64,000 nucleotides of DNA from Exophiala sp. HKRS030 (taxonomy: Eukaryota; Ascomycota; Eurotiomycetes; Chaetothyriales; Herpotrichiellaceae), in contig JAHWDD010000001.1 in assembly GCA_023897205.1 (NCBI GenBank), forward strand, positions 4,092,001 to 4,156,000, in the 5' to 3' direction. Shown in pieces: positions 47,421 through 58,426 of the stretch. A model generated the notes under the pieces. That model did no database searches. It was given only the letters and a program-made list of their open reading frames with translations, and was not told the DNA's origin. Position numbers and translations under genes: made by a program. Within the stretch, counting starts at the first letter, position 1. Each line of letters opens with the position of its first letter.

Positions 47421-49352
47421 ATGTCTGTCGAAAACACCCAAAAGTCCCTCGCCGGCGACGTCGTCGCCCGCCCAGAGAAAGAATTTGATGTCGACGAAAA
47501 GCAAACCGGGCATGACTTCGACACAGGGGATATAATTGACACTGCCGGTAAGCCCTCGCGTCCCTGGTCCAGCAAATGCGTATTGCTCTTTTGACACTGA
47601 CGAAATATTTTTCCGGGTCTAGATTATACCCCCGAGCAGTACAAGAAGATCAGATGGAAGGCAGACCTTTACCTGATGCCTTTGCTGTAAGTTCGCCCCC
47701 ATGAACTTGACCCGCTCATGTCGTTCCGTGGCTAATTGGTGCTTAATCAAGTTTCTTCGTCGATGGTATCCAAATCGTTGACAAGAACGCCATCAGTATC
47801 CAGGCCGTGTTTGGCATGCGCCAGGACACCAACCTCCACGGCCAACAGTACCAGTGGCTGACGACCATTTTCTACTTGATATACCTGGTGGCCGAATTCC
47901 CGTCGGTTTACATCCTGCAGAGGTGGAAGGTCGGCTGGACCTTGAGCTTCTACATGCTGGGCTGGGGCGTGTGCGTCATCTGCATCAGCGCCGCCCAGAA
48001 CTTCGCCACCCTGATTGCCCTGCGTGCCCTCCAGGGTATGTTCGAGAGTGCCGTCAAGCCCGGCTTCCTGCAAATCACCCAGGCCTGGTACAAGACCGAA
48101 GAGCACTCCAGCCGTTCCCTCCTGTGGCAGTCGTCCGAAGGTGTCATCGCCGTCATCTGTAACTTGATCCTGTACGGCATCGCCCGACACGCCGAACACC
48201 ACTCTGGCCTCGCCGCCTGGCGATGCGTCTCGCTGTTCCTGGGTGCCCTCACCATCGTCGGTTCGGTCTGGAGTTTCTTCATTCTCGGAACGCCCCACGA
48301 AGTGCGATGGTTGAGCAACGAGGAGAAGCGTATCGCGTATGTTCTATTCCAACTTCCAAGACTCTCCATACCCATGGAGTGGACTCGCACTGACTGAAGA
48401 CATAAACAGGACTGCCCGTGTTATTGAGAACGGCGCTGGTCAAGACACCACCGGTAAACGATGGGATTGGGACCAAGTTTGGGAGGCGCTGCGCGACCCT
48501 CAATTCTACTTTTCGTTCCTCAACACCTTCATCACTTGCATTCCCAACGGGTGAGTGATTCCCGACTCTACATGCTTATCTTTTGTCCTTGAGCTATAAC
48601 TAACCGACGTCGTTCGTAACAGTGGCATCACTTCGTTCGCATACCTCATGTACGAATCCTTTGGGTTTGACTCATATCAGTCCATGTTGTACGGTCTGCC
48701 TCGTATCTCGGTCTACACCTTCCTCTTCATCGGTGTGGCGTGGTACACACAAAAGGTCCAGAACCAACGTCTCTGGATTACCTTGCCCTGCTGTCTTATC
48801 CCTTTTGCGGGCATGCTGGCCATGTCTCTACTACCAAACGACCCACAGTACAAGTGGATCAAATGGGGAATGTTCATGTTGACGATCGTTTTTAACCTCG
48901 CCACCTTTGTGGCCTGGAGTTTGCGTAAGTTTCTCGGTGTCCCCTCTCCTCATTTGCCGCGACCACGCGGTTCAACCCCCGTCAAGCCCACCAAACGTAC
49001 TGACATGTCTACAACAGTACCCTCCAACTTTCTCGGCAAGACAAAATACTCCTTCTCCTCCGGCATGACCTTGGTCGCTTACTGCACGGGCAACATGGTC
49101 GGCTCTCAGGTCTTCCGGACCAAGGACGCCCCTCGGTACACCCTGGGGACCATCGTCTGTTCCGCCTGTTTCGGGTTGCAGTTCTTCGTCCTCCTCTGCT
49201 GGCGTCTGTACTACATGTGGGAGAACAAGCGCCGTGACCGCCTCATGGTCGAGATGGGCGTTTCCGAGGAAGACCGCGTGCGCCTGGCCAGGGAGCTGGG
49301 TCAACAGGACAAGACCGATCGCCAGAACATTTACATTCGGTACGCCATGTAA
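47421..49352 (+). CDS. MFS anion:cation symporter, Dal5/allantoate permease type
   Basis: Six exons (47421-47547, 47623-47686, 47752-48336, 48410-48550, 48623-48924, 49018-49352) join in frame to 517 residues with 12 predicted helices. The N-terminal tail is acidic, then DYTPEQYKKIRWKADLYLMP leads into helix 1 (LLFFVDGIQIVDKNAISI). Family marks are WLTTIFYLIYLVAEFPSVYI, IALRALQGMFESAVKPGFLQ (the R-x-x-G-x-x-E helix 4 motif), TPHEVRWLSNEEKRIA before the central loop, and GITSFAYLMYESFGFDSYQS after it. This is the ACS/Dal5 subfamily, which imports allantoate, nicotinate, pantothenate, biotin or dipeptides. The exact substrate is unknown. It has the largest number of introns after LSC2, and its second intron ends in an AAG acceptor. 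Confidence 0.93.
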
Positions 49353-50178
49353 AAATAAAGAGAAAAAGAGTTGGGAAAGAGATTGGATAACCCAGGACAC
49401 ACATGGCCAGGTGGAAACAAATGGGTTGGGTTTTTTTGTGTAAACTTGACGACACATGGCGAGAATTTGTCTGACTGATGAGATGGTGACAATCGATCGG
49501 ATCATCAACAAAGCTGGTATTTATTATTGAATAGCTGTTTCTCGACAATGTGATTCTGCCCACCATACAATCGCTTCCCACGGCTTTTAAGAAGTTCTGT
49601 TATTGAACTTTGAGTTCTAAAATCTAGCGGGTGATTCCCTTCGTACCGACTCAGGAGCAGGCGGAGGGCTTTCGGTGTAAGAGAGATGATCAATAACCCT
49701 TCGACCATCCGTCGAAGTAGGAATGGGGTTTGGAGCAGAGTTCACGTCTGTCGTATGTCGAGTACAACTCTGTAAGGAAAGGCCGAGCCGACCGCCTCCC
49801 ACTGTAAGTCGGACTGGCTTAGTCATCGCCTCTCAGGCCCAAATGGCGACATCTTGCTGAGGTTCTAGATTATCGAACCGGGTTCTGGAGAGGCCCAGAT
49901 TGGCAGCCGAGTTCAATGAGACCCATAGAAAGATAGGCAGCACTTTGGGTTGTTATCAATGGACTCAGAATCCAATCACGCCGTGCTCAAGTGGCTATTG
50001 ACCAACGACATGTTGAGGAAACGGGCGCAGTTCACACAAAGTAATATTCAATGTGGTCGTTTTCACACAATGTAGTTGATCATTCTATCCTGTGTGAACT
50101 TTTCGTGTTCAATGACAACAAAATGGGCTCAAAACAGCTGTACCAGTATATGCGAAAACAACCATTCAGAAAAGGATG
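49353..50178. other. Convergent 3' flanks
   Basis: The spacer between the Dal5-type permease and the TDT transporter. AT-rich in places, with no recognised gene, tRNA or repeat. Confidence 0.5.
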
Positions 50179-51857
50179 TCAAGCTTCCGAACCAGCTTCC
50201 GCTCGAGATTGATTCGTCCTCGTCCGCTGCACGGGTTTGAAGCCTCCCTCGGTCTTGTCCTCTCCCTTTTCGGGCCACAAGACCTGTTTCTTGACGATGG
50301 CCCTGACCATGCACGCGACCACCATGGCCCAGGCCAAGATCAGGGCGACGGTCATGACGCAACCGATGACCCTGATGGCGTCGACGTCGAACGCCTCGGC
50401 CACGGCGAAGGTGGCTGTGGTCAAGGCCGTCTGGGGGAAGATGAAGCTGAACCACGTCATGGCGAACGGCATGTGGTGGTCGGTGTGCAGGCACTGCGCG
50501 TTGGACAACAGACTGATGAAAAAGAACCACCACGCCAGACCCCACAACCAGAGTGACATCCAGTTCGCGCAGAGCCGGAGGATGCGCGCGGCCAACAGGC
50601 CCGGCACGGCCATGAACTCGTAGGTCGGGTTGGAGCCGATGACCTTCTGGAGGTTCTGGGCCATGCCGATGGTGCCGCTGACCGTAAAGGCCGACGGTCC
50701 CACGGACACGAACATCCCCGGCCGGAGAGGTTCAGCGGGCAACTTCTGCGTCATGAGTCGATAGACGAACGCCGAGTAGATGGTCAGGGAGACCAGGAAC
50801 CCGATTCCCTGGATGGTGAACCCTGCAATGATGATCCGGATGGCGTGAGACATGTTGCTGATCTTCTCGGAAAGGTTCGCGGCGTGCGGGCCTACGATCA
50901 GTAAGGGGTACGCAGGGAAGATCCAGACGGGAGTCATCCGCGCAATGGTAAACGTCAACGTCGACCACAGGATGAAGTAGATGAGGATGCTGAGGCCGAT
51001 GGCGACACCGCAGTCGAACCAAAAGAGTACGACGACGGTGTGTTGGAGCCAAGCACCGACCGAACCGGCGCCGTATTCGACGATGTTGATGAGGATCGTC
51101 CCGAACGACACGGCGAACGCGGGGACGAAAAGTGACTCGGTGGGATGGGTCAGACTTGCTTTGAAAGTCCAAGGGTACAGCACGAAGCGGGTGATGATCA
51201 TGGCCCAGATGATGAGGTAGCAGACAATGTTTAACAGGAAGAAGATGAGGCCGATGGTATACAGGCCTTTGAATCTGTATGGTACTATTTGGCATCAATT
51301 TTTTCCAAGTCAGTCTCAAACAATTGTCCGCGTCAAAAAGTAGTCAAAAAGAAAACAAAAACAACAAACGTAGAAACCTTACCATCGTGCAGCACATTGG
51401 CTATACCACCGGTGGCCATGGTCAGAGTGAACCATGCCCAAGTGACGTGTTGCATCCTTTGCTTCCAGGACAGGTTCTTGGGTTTTTCGGCCTCATCGTC
51501 GCCACCGTCGTCGTCGCACTGGACCTCTGTCTCTCTATCATCATCGTCGTCATTGTCGTTGTCGCCCCGGCCGGTGGCGGTTCGTGCCATGGTCTCACGG
51601 TGATGCGTCGTCGTCACCGGGTCATATTGGGAATATTCGCGGATCAACTGGGAGTGGACCGGTGGTAGATCTGAGTCTTCTTCGATGGTGGGAGTCCGCC
51701 AACCCTCGTGGCCCAGATATGGCCTCGCAGTTATATCGAGGCAGCCGTCTTCGTCACCTGGATGATGGTGGTGGTGCAGCTCTCCGGTGCCAGTTCTTTG
51801 CATCACGTATCCATGGACATTGGGAGGAAGTGTAGCCCGACGGACTACGGGCGACAT
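50179..51857 (-). CDS. TDT-family transporter (Mae1 malate / Ssu1 sulfite efflux type)
   Basis: Exons 51857-51383 and 51284-50179 (donor GTAAGG, acceptor AAATAG) give 526 residues from ATG 51857. The acceptor at 51287-51285 restores frame as HDVPYRFKGLYTIGLIFF; a closer CAG at 51277-51275 does not. About 120 disordered residues rich in His and Asp come first, then SWKQRMQHVTWAWFTLTMAT marks helix 1 of the tellurite-resistance/dicarboxylate fold. Ten helices are predicted. Marks include VLYPWTFKASLTHPTESLFV, RMTPVWIFPAYPLLIVGPHA and MPFAMTWFSFIFPQTALTTA, with the Phe gate-type helices. Members export sulfite, malate or other small anions. The charged C-terminal tail ends in a basic cluster. 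A specific substrate is not claimed. Confidence 0.9.
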
Positions 51858-52507
51858 GCCGTGGGCACCGTGGTTATAATGTTCTCCCTATTTTTCTCTT
51901 GCCCTTAAAAAAAAGACTGCCCGCCCATTAGATGCCCCGAGAGAGAGCGAGGGAGAAAGCTGCACCGCCGCAGATCACGGATCGTCGGGTACAACTGTAC
52001 TCGTACGCAACACGCGGCGTTTCTGGAATACTCGGCCTATCTCCAAATCCATCCGGGGAAGACCAAGGTCGCTAATAAACTAATAGAACTTGCAGCAACC
52101 AGGTGCACGACAAAAGAAAGAGCCCATGGTCGGCAACCAAGGGAATGGGCGATTTGCATTCTTGGGAAAAAAAAGGAGGGGCCGGCTTCCCGCAATCCAC
52201 CATCCATCATCATTATTGTCACGCTTATTTCACCCTCGTCGTCGTCGTTGACGGAAGCGATTAATCACCCCATTGAAGGACCAGGCACTGCGGTGTGACA
52301 CGATGCCGGGAATCCGTGAAGAAAAAAATCAATTGGATGGAAGGGAGTTTTGCCCCACGCTCCAGGCTTCTCCTTTCCGAATCTCGGGAACAACGGCAAG
52401 TGGCTTGGAAGAGTGGATGATGTAATCTTCGTGGAGTCCACAATCTGAAAGTATAATAATTTTCGAGCCCTGAACATGGCCTAGAATTGCACTCCGAGTT
52501 GCAACAT
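51858..52507. other. Intergenic, promoter of TDT gene and 5' flank of tRNA
   Basis: Upstream DNA of the TDT transporter (minus) and of the tRNA gene (plus). No other gene is seen. Confidence 0.5.
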
Positions 52508-52543
52508 GGGCGCATGGTCTAGGGGTATGATTTTCGCTTCGCA

Positions 52544-52564
52544 TTTCCTACACAAGGATGTGAC
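52544..52564 (+). other. Canonical tRNA intron (after position 37)
   Basis: A 21-base insert between A37 and T38 in the anticodon loop, the normal site for cutting by the tRNA splicing endonuclease. The exact end is ambiguous by one T. Confidence 0.75.
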
Positions 52565-52587
52565 TGTGAAAGGTCCGGGGTTCAAAT

Positions 52588-52645
52588 GTAGGTTGACCTC
52601 CTCTAAAGTTGTATTGTATGTATCGTCATCTAACAATTATCTCAG
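52588..52645 (+). other. Intron-like insert in tRNA T arm with spliceosomal signals
   Basis: A 58-base segment starting GTAGGT, with branch-type CTAAC at 52630-52634 and ending CAG at 52643-52645, 11 bases after the branch A. Length and signals match the protein-gene introns in this window. It has no TTTT run that would end Pol III transcription. It splits the B box just after GGTTCAAAT. Confidence 0.75.
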
Positions 52646-52674
52646 CCCCGTACGTCCAACCAGAAACTCGTTTC

Positions 52675-52681
52675 TTTTTTT
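52675..52681 (+). terminator. Pol III poly-T terminator of the tRNA
   Basis: Seven consecutive T starting 16 bases downstream of the tRNA discriminator base, in the position of a Pol III terminator. Confidence 0.75.
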
Positions 52682-53416
52682 GCTGCTTTGGGACAACGTT
52701 ACTTTCGTTTTTATCTTTTTTTTCGGGCCATAAATCATTCGTCCTCTAGACATCTTCTGTACTTTGCTGGAGGAGATGTTTTATCGCCGTCGTGTCAGTC
52801 AGCAAGGCTCATATCTAAAAACCGCCCCTCCGAACCATTTCTCTCTGGCTTCTAAATTACTCTGACCTTTTGTCTGAGGTTGGAATCAAAGGTTGAATGA
52901 CACAGCCATCCCGATATGGCCTTTGCCAATTACAACACGGCTTCATTCGTGTAACCATTCCATAACAGGCTGGGTTTAGTGCCTTGCCTAAATCTTCATC
53001 TAACAAACACGAAGAGCCAGTTTTGTTTTGGCCAACATCAATATGTCTGATGGCAATCTTTGCAAGGAGAGAAAAACCTGGCATCTGGAAACCCCTCCCC
53101 CCGGTCGCATAACTAATTACCACCGCAGGGCGATTGGCAAGATATTCAGGTGAGGTAGGTGAGTTAGATGATGGGGAGGGGAAAATCGCCTCTGATGTCT
53201 CTCAGGTTGCCGGAGTTGGCATCACGATGAGTTTTGTGTATGCCGTATGAAAGCCCGTACCTTTTTTCGCTGCCCATCCGGTCTCCTCTCTCATGGACAA
53301 TACTCCTCAACCCGGTCGTTCAATCACTATACGGTACTTCGTTGGATCTTTGTCGGATACTCACGTATATCACAAGCCCTGCCCCCTTCCCTCCCCCTTT
53401 CAACTCAACCAACATC
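52682..53416. other. Intergenic between tRNA and membrane-protein gene
   Basis: The promoter region of the membrane-protein gene. No gene or repeat is recognised. Confidence 0.5.
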
Positions 53417-55456
53417 ATGTCTGATAAAGCACAAGAGGAGATGGGATAGTCGAAGAAGGAATGCCGTGGTCTACCAGTCTCCGAACAACGCGAATGTCTG
53501 CAAGCAGATTCTCCAGAATCAGTCCGTCAGCTGGAACCTGCAAAGCCTCCCAACAATGCTGTCACCCCAGCGCTTTCGTCGGCAGTGGTGCCCTCCGAGG
53601 ACCCTTCTCTCCTTTCCGAACCCCTGCCACATTCCACAGCCATGTCGGGTGGAGGTGCTCCTCGTACAATAATGCCAGGATCAGGGTCGGAATGTGAGAT
53701 CGGCGCTGCCGTTGTTGCCAAACCCGCTGAGCTGGAATGCCAGGTCACCCCGGTGACCGGACTTGCTCCAAGCGACCCAAATTGTTCTTCTTCTTTTTCT
53801 TCTTTCCAAGATACTCCGGACTCAGAGATGCTGCCTATGCCTCATGCGCATGACATGGCCAAGGGAAAAGGTAGTTACCACCCCAACAGCAGCCCTTGCC
53901 CGTCTCTGGAGACCTTCAAGAATCGGTCCTCGGCGGTGGCGGTAGCAGCAACAGCTGCTGCTGCTCCCACTACGCAGAAAACTGTTCAGTCAAGCAAAGC
54001 CTCCGGCTCTGTCTCGGGAAACTCTACTCCGAAGGCGTCTTCGTTGTCGTTGTTGTCGTTGTTGTCGTCGTTCTCAGAGAATTGCTGCGCCTTGCTCTTA
54101 CGCTTGATCAACGTCCTACTCACTGCGGCCGAGAACCTCGCAAAGGACAAGTATCTCATCTTCTTGTTGATAATATTGGCACTGGGAGCCGTAGTCTGGT
54201 ATTGCCTCGCGTGGGTCGATGGTTGGGCTGCGTCGTCTGTGAGGCCTGCAAGATTAGCTTGGGCAGGAGTTTCGACTACCTTTGGCTTTCTGGTCAACCA
54301 CATCACCAAGCTTGGCGACATAGTCCCACTACGAAATGTCTTCAGCCCCATTGCTACCTTCACACAGACTCTTGGCAGCTCGGCCGAGCGTGGAGGACTG
54401 ATTAGCACGGTTCTCAGCCTCGGAGAACTCGTGACGGATCCATCCACGTACAAAGACCTTCTCTGTGCAAGCCAGGTTGCTTTGTGTCTCGCTCCGTGGC
54501 TATCCTTCTGCTCCCACCCGAAATACAGTCCAAATTCAAGCTCAGCCTCTGAAACTACTACTACTACTACTGCTCCTACTACGAGTCTTGTTGTATTCAA
54601 TGAAACAGGCGTCGAGCTTGGAGAATTCGCTGGTGTGGCGGTCTCCTTGTACCCATACATCGCCGACTTTCAGTTGTCAAGTGTTCCGCTCACACGGGAA
54701 CGGTTCCTCCTCAGATATTACGAGGGCGTCCAATTTGCAGGGAGGACACCCCTTCTTTCGAATATGCTCCTATATCGGGATGAACTTTACAACAGCAACC
54801 AATGCTTATGGAACATTACCGTCCACACGAACCGCATACTCAGGGTCATGATTGCCAATTTCGAAACGGTCGCGGAAGTTGTGACCAAAGCCGAGGAACT
54901 GGACCGAAAATCGTGGTGGGGATTGTCAAGAGCGCACAAGTCTCAGGTGATTGACAGGATCGTCGGTCTTCTCGAGGTCCTTGACCAGCAATTGCTCCAT
55001 CTCATTGAAAACATCGATGGATGTCAAAATACTCTGGTTTTGACGGCCGACCTCAGCCAGGAGGTAGAGGGTGGCCTAATGACTGCGAGCAGAGACGTGG
55101 GGCAACAGATCCAGAAGGCAAGTGGCCTTTTCAAGAAACCCGACGGGGACCTGCTCGCAATCAGCCGAGTTCTCTCGGAAACCACGCGTTACGCGGCATC
55201 CGAGGCCCGGGAAATCCTAGAAGTGGCAAGAATCAAATTGGGAGACCATCGGAGAGACGTGCTCAACGCCAAAGAAACTCTCGACCTCTCTTTGATCCTG
55301 TCCAGCAAAAATGGACTGGTCCAGTTAGCGTCCATGTTGCAAGCCGTCCTGGGCGATCTCAGCAACGACCAGGGCAAAGTCCAGCTAGCTCAGAAGAGGC
55401 ACAGAGAGGGTTTCGATAAGAAGTCGCGGCCGCGTCGGAAGCTTTTCCCACACTGA
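53417..55456 (+). CDS. Uncharacterised single-pass membrane protein, with an in-frame TAG after codon 10
   Basis: The conserved-looking start ATG 53417 (MSDKAQEEMG) is followed by TAG at 53447-53449, and the same frame then stays open to 55456. Without readthrough, the first usable ATG is 53642 (MSGGGAPRTIMPG), giving 604 residues. The protein has a Ser/Thr/Pro-rich N-terminus and a hydrophobic segment (KDKYLIFLLIILALGAVVWY). A long helical region follows, including RRDVLNAKETLDLSLILSSK and QLASMLQAVLGDLSNDQGK, and the C-terminus is very basic (KKSRPRRKLFPH). I do not recognise the family, and the layout resembles fungal hypothetical membrane proteins only in a general way. No splice site between 53417 and 53447 could remove the TAG. 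A nonsense change, a sequencing error, or a start at 53642 with a non-coding upstream ATG are the alternatives. Confidence 0.7.
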
Positions 55457-56735
55457 CGTGGTGGAGTTTTCGAGCACTCACGGGCCGGGAAATCTTGTAC
55501 ACGATCGAAGAGGTTTTTACCTGTCGAACCTCGAGGCCGAGAGTACCAACGTCTTCTGGTCCATTGTGGGCTCCTTGCTTTTTCTTTCTCTCATCACGTA
55601 TGCAGAGCGGATCAGAAGGTCAGACATTTCTTTCGAGGCTTTGCTTTTTCTTCTTCCTTGGACAATTTAATGACGGTGATTAGTCGCTCGGTATGGTTTC
55701 CTGTCTTCCAGTCCGTCGACGAAAGCGCCACATTGACATTTCAATCTTTTTTTTTTGGATCCTCTCTTCTTTCTTCCCTGGGCCCACATTTGGAAGAAGG
55801 GTAGATTTCTCCATTACAACAACTTGTGACCGATCCAGACAGCTCAAGATAGAAAAGAAGGAAGATGAAAGACGGAAGAAACAACAGGATGTTGAGCTAA
55901 ATTCATGGTGATGTAGCAAGAAATAGACGACGAGTATCAGGAAAGAAAGGAAAAGCAAGTAACAAACAAAAGAAAATGGACATGAGACGTAGCCGGGACA
56001 GCAAAAGTGCCTGCCTTTGGAAGTATCCAGGAAGTGAAGCATGAGTTTTAGACTTGTATTACCGTCGTGCCGGACCAAGTATTTATAGCAAATGATGAGC
56101 GGGTCAGGATGTAATAAATCAAATCATTCTGAAGAAAAAAGGGACACGGACAAAGTAGAGGAAAGTAGGTAGAGAGAGAGAGCTTTCTGAAAGTAAGTCA
56201 CTGACAGAATCGAGTACATTTCCGGAAGTGTTACAGGATATCTGATACCCTTAGGCATATGGGAGTTGAAGTCATATTCTCACAGTTACTTTGACAGAAA
56301 GAATCTTCCAACATAGGTACCGAATGAGCTTCCGCACATGTATAATCATACTCAGTACTCCCGTACAAACTACCTAGGGTAAAACAAAACTACAACGATT
56401 GCCCAGTCCTTCGGGTGAGAAAATCCACCGAGATATATACCCTTCTTTCTTCGACCCGATCGTTCTTGTTGTCTTGTGTAGAAGGGAGCCGTTGAAGTCG
56501 AGGGGGGAGGATTAGGAGGACCAAGAGGTGGATTGCATAGTAGAGTAAGAAAAAGAATGTACGGAACACTCCGTATAAATTGTAGAATTGACTCGTGAAA
56601 TCAAATATATTGGCATGGTATTGGTATTTTTGGTGATATTGTTAACAAGAGAGTTACAAAGAAGCTGGCTAGGTAGGTGACCCTGAAGACTATCAATTCA
56701 CTTCGAGAACGAGAAGAAAAGACCTGAACCGGGAC
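55457..56735. other. 1.3 kb intergenic, convergent flanks
   Basis: The spacer between the membrane-protein gene and LSC2. It contains a short GA-rich run near 56170 and one ACTCCGTA motif (56568-56575). A small open frame at 55458-55670 is probably 3' UTR. Confidence 0.5.
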
Positions 56736-58426
56736 TCAGATACCGAGGGTAAACTCAACGCCGACATCAATGTCTCTTGCCATCTTCACAATCTTGGAAA
56801 AGTCCACGGCCTTGGCCGCAGCATCTTGAAGGTCGGTGATGGAAAAGATCTTGAGTCCGGAGTTGTTGACCTGTGTTGGATGACAACAGCGTATCAGTGG
56901 ACTGCAGTGCATATACAGGGCGTCAAAAAGGACGAAGAGAGAGTACTTACCAATTCAGCTGCCTTCTCCATGTTTGTGCCTTGCAGACGGCATACGATGG
57001 GTAGTCGTAAGTTCATCTGTTGTACAACGTGGATCAAGCCCTGTGCAATAGCGTCACACCTGACAATACCTCCAAAGATGTTGACAAAGATCGCCGTGAC
57101 CTTGGGGTCGCTGGTGATCAACTCAAAGGCTTCCTTGATGGCTTCGGGGGTGGCACCACCTCCAACATCCAAGAAGTTGGCGGGTGAGCCACCGTTCAGC
57201 TTGATGATGTCCATAGTCGCCATGGCGAGACCAGCACCATTGACAAGACATCCAATGTCACCGTCTAACTTGATAAAGTTAAGACCTTGCCTTTAAGCCC
57301 AATATTAGCATCTGCCCTCAACAAGAGCGCACGGAGACGACCTACTCTGCAGCCTTGACCTCATCAGGATCCTCTTGTGTTGTATCTCTCCACGAGAAGA
57401 CCTCCTTTTGACGGAACTCGGCATTATCATCAAAGCCCAATTTGGCATCCATAGCTAGAACCTGGTGATCGCTCGTCTCGCTCAAGGGATTGATCTCGAT
57501 CTGTGTGGCGTCCTTGTCCATGAAAACCTTGTACAGTCTCTGAATGGTATTCTTTGCATCCTCGATGCATTGCTCGCTGAATCCGAGCTGCGTTGCAATG
57601 TTCCTGGCCATCTCGTCGGTCACACCCGTGTTGATGTCGACGGGCGTGGTGATGATGGCATCTGGAGTTTCTTTTGCTACGGTCTCGATGTCCATACCAC
57701 CTTGGGACGAGGCGACAATGACGGGAGATTGGGTTGAACGGTCCATGAGGATAGCAAGGTAGAATTCTCGACGGGCGAATTTACGCTCGCAAATGTACAC
57801 CGAGTTGCAGATGCGGCCTCGAGCACCGGTTTGTTTAGTGATGAGTTTGTGTCCGATCATCTGCTCAGCAAACATTTTTGCTTCTGTAGGACTGTCGTGC
57901 AGGGTCAGCATCGAAACAAAGGCAGTACTGCCCATGGGGGTCACGTACGAGTAAATGACTCTGACACCACCTTTCAAGCCATTATCGAAAGAGCCCTTGC
58001 CTCGACCACCTGCGAGGACTTGAGCTTTGATGACCATATCATCTCCGTCTGCAATCATCAGTATACATTCCCAGAACTTCGCGCCAGACATCAGTACCAA
58101 TCTTCTTCGCAATTGTCTCGGCCTCTTGGGCTGTCTTTGCAACCTCTCCATCTGGAACGCCAATGCCGTACTATTTAAGAAGGGTATATTAGCACAACTC
58201 AATTGCCCTCTTCCGCTGGTTATGATGGGTTTTCGTACCGATTTCAGCAGTCTTGCCGAGAGGTATTCGTGGATACTGAGGTTTCGTCGTTGCTGGATCG
58301 AGCTGCGGACAGGTGCATTCTTGTAGTTACTTATCAGCATGTAATTCCTGGCCAGTTCCAAGACCCAAAACGTACCCTGACAGCCTTCAAGGCCGGGCCC
58401 AAGCTACGGCGACCCAATTTGTACAT
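56736..58426 (-). CDS. LSC2: Succinate-CoA ligase beta subunit, mitochondrial
   Basis: Seven exons (58426-58376, 58319-58239, 58170-58098, 58048-57949, 57891-57346, 57290-56951, 56870-56736) encode 441 residues. The first gives a presequence [17 protein letters not shown], then [20 protein letters not shown] begins the ATP-grasp domain. [20 protein letters not shown] is the nucleotide-binding loop, and [20 protein letters not shown] only reads through if 57948-57892 is spliced out. [13 protein letters not shown] and [11 protein letters not shown] are metal-binding. [36 protein letters not shown] and the C-terminal [16 protein letters not shown] complete the CoA-ligase half. In the TCA cycle the enzyme converts succinyl-CoA to succinate with NTP synthesis. 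The intron 57948-57892 has 57 bases and no stop in frame, so retention would add 19 residues. Two introns end in AAG. Confidence 0.96.

Larger units (their letters stand above)
52508..52658 (+). tRNA. tRNA-Ala (CGC) with anticodon-loop intron and a second, spliceosomal-type T-arm intron
   Basis: Mature segments are 52508-52543, 52565-52587 and 52646-52658 (72 bases). Acceptor stem GGGCGCA pairs with TACGTCC: six of seven pairs, including G3:U70, with one C6-A67 mismatch. A73 follows. T8, A14, G15-C48, G18-G19, A21, T33, T54-T55-C56 and A58 are all in place. The anticodon stem TTCGC/GTGAA closes the loop TT-CGC-A-T, so the anticodon is CGC with A37, as in eukaryotic tRNA-Ala. The 21-base segment 52544-52564 is at the normal 37/38 intron site. 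The 58-base segment 52588-52645 interrupts the gene between positions 60 and 61. When it is removed, T stem CGGGG/CCCCG pairs perfectly. G3:U70, A73 and A37 together are alanine identity features. A run of seven T begins 16 bases after the 3' end. Confidence 0.82.

Noticed and set aside
51275..51277. CAG acceptor for the TDT transporter intron
   Set aside because: Joining there shifts the frame; the TAG at 51287-51285 restores VPYRFKGLY.
52508..52580. tRNA-Pro reading of the 5' half
   Set aside because: The 5' half (GGGCGCATGGTCTAG) resembles tRNA-Pro at first sight, but the anticodon is CGC and A37, G3:U70 and A73 are alanine features.
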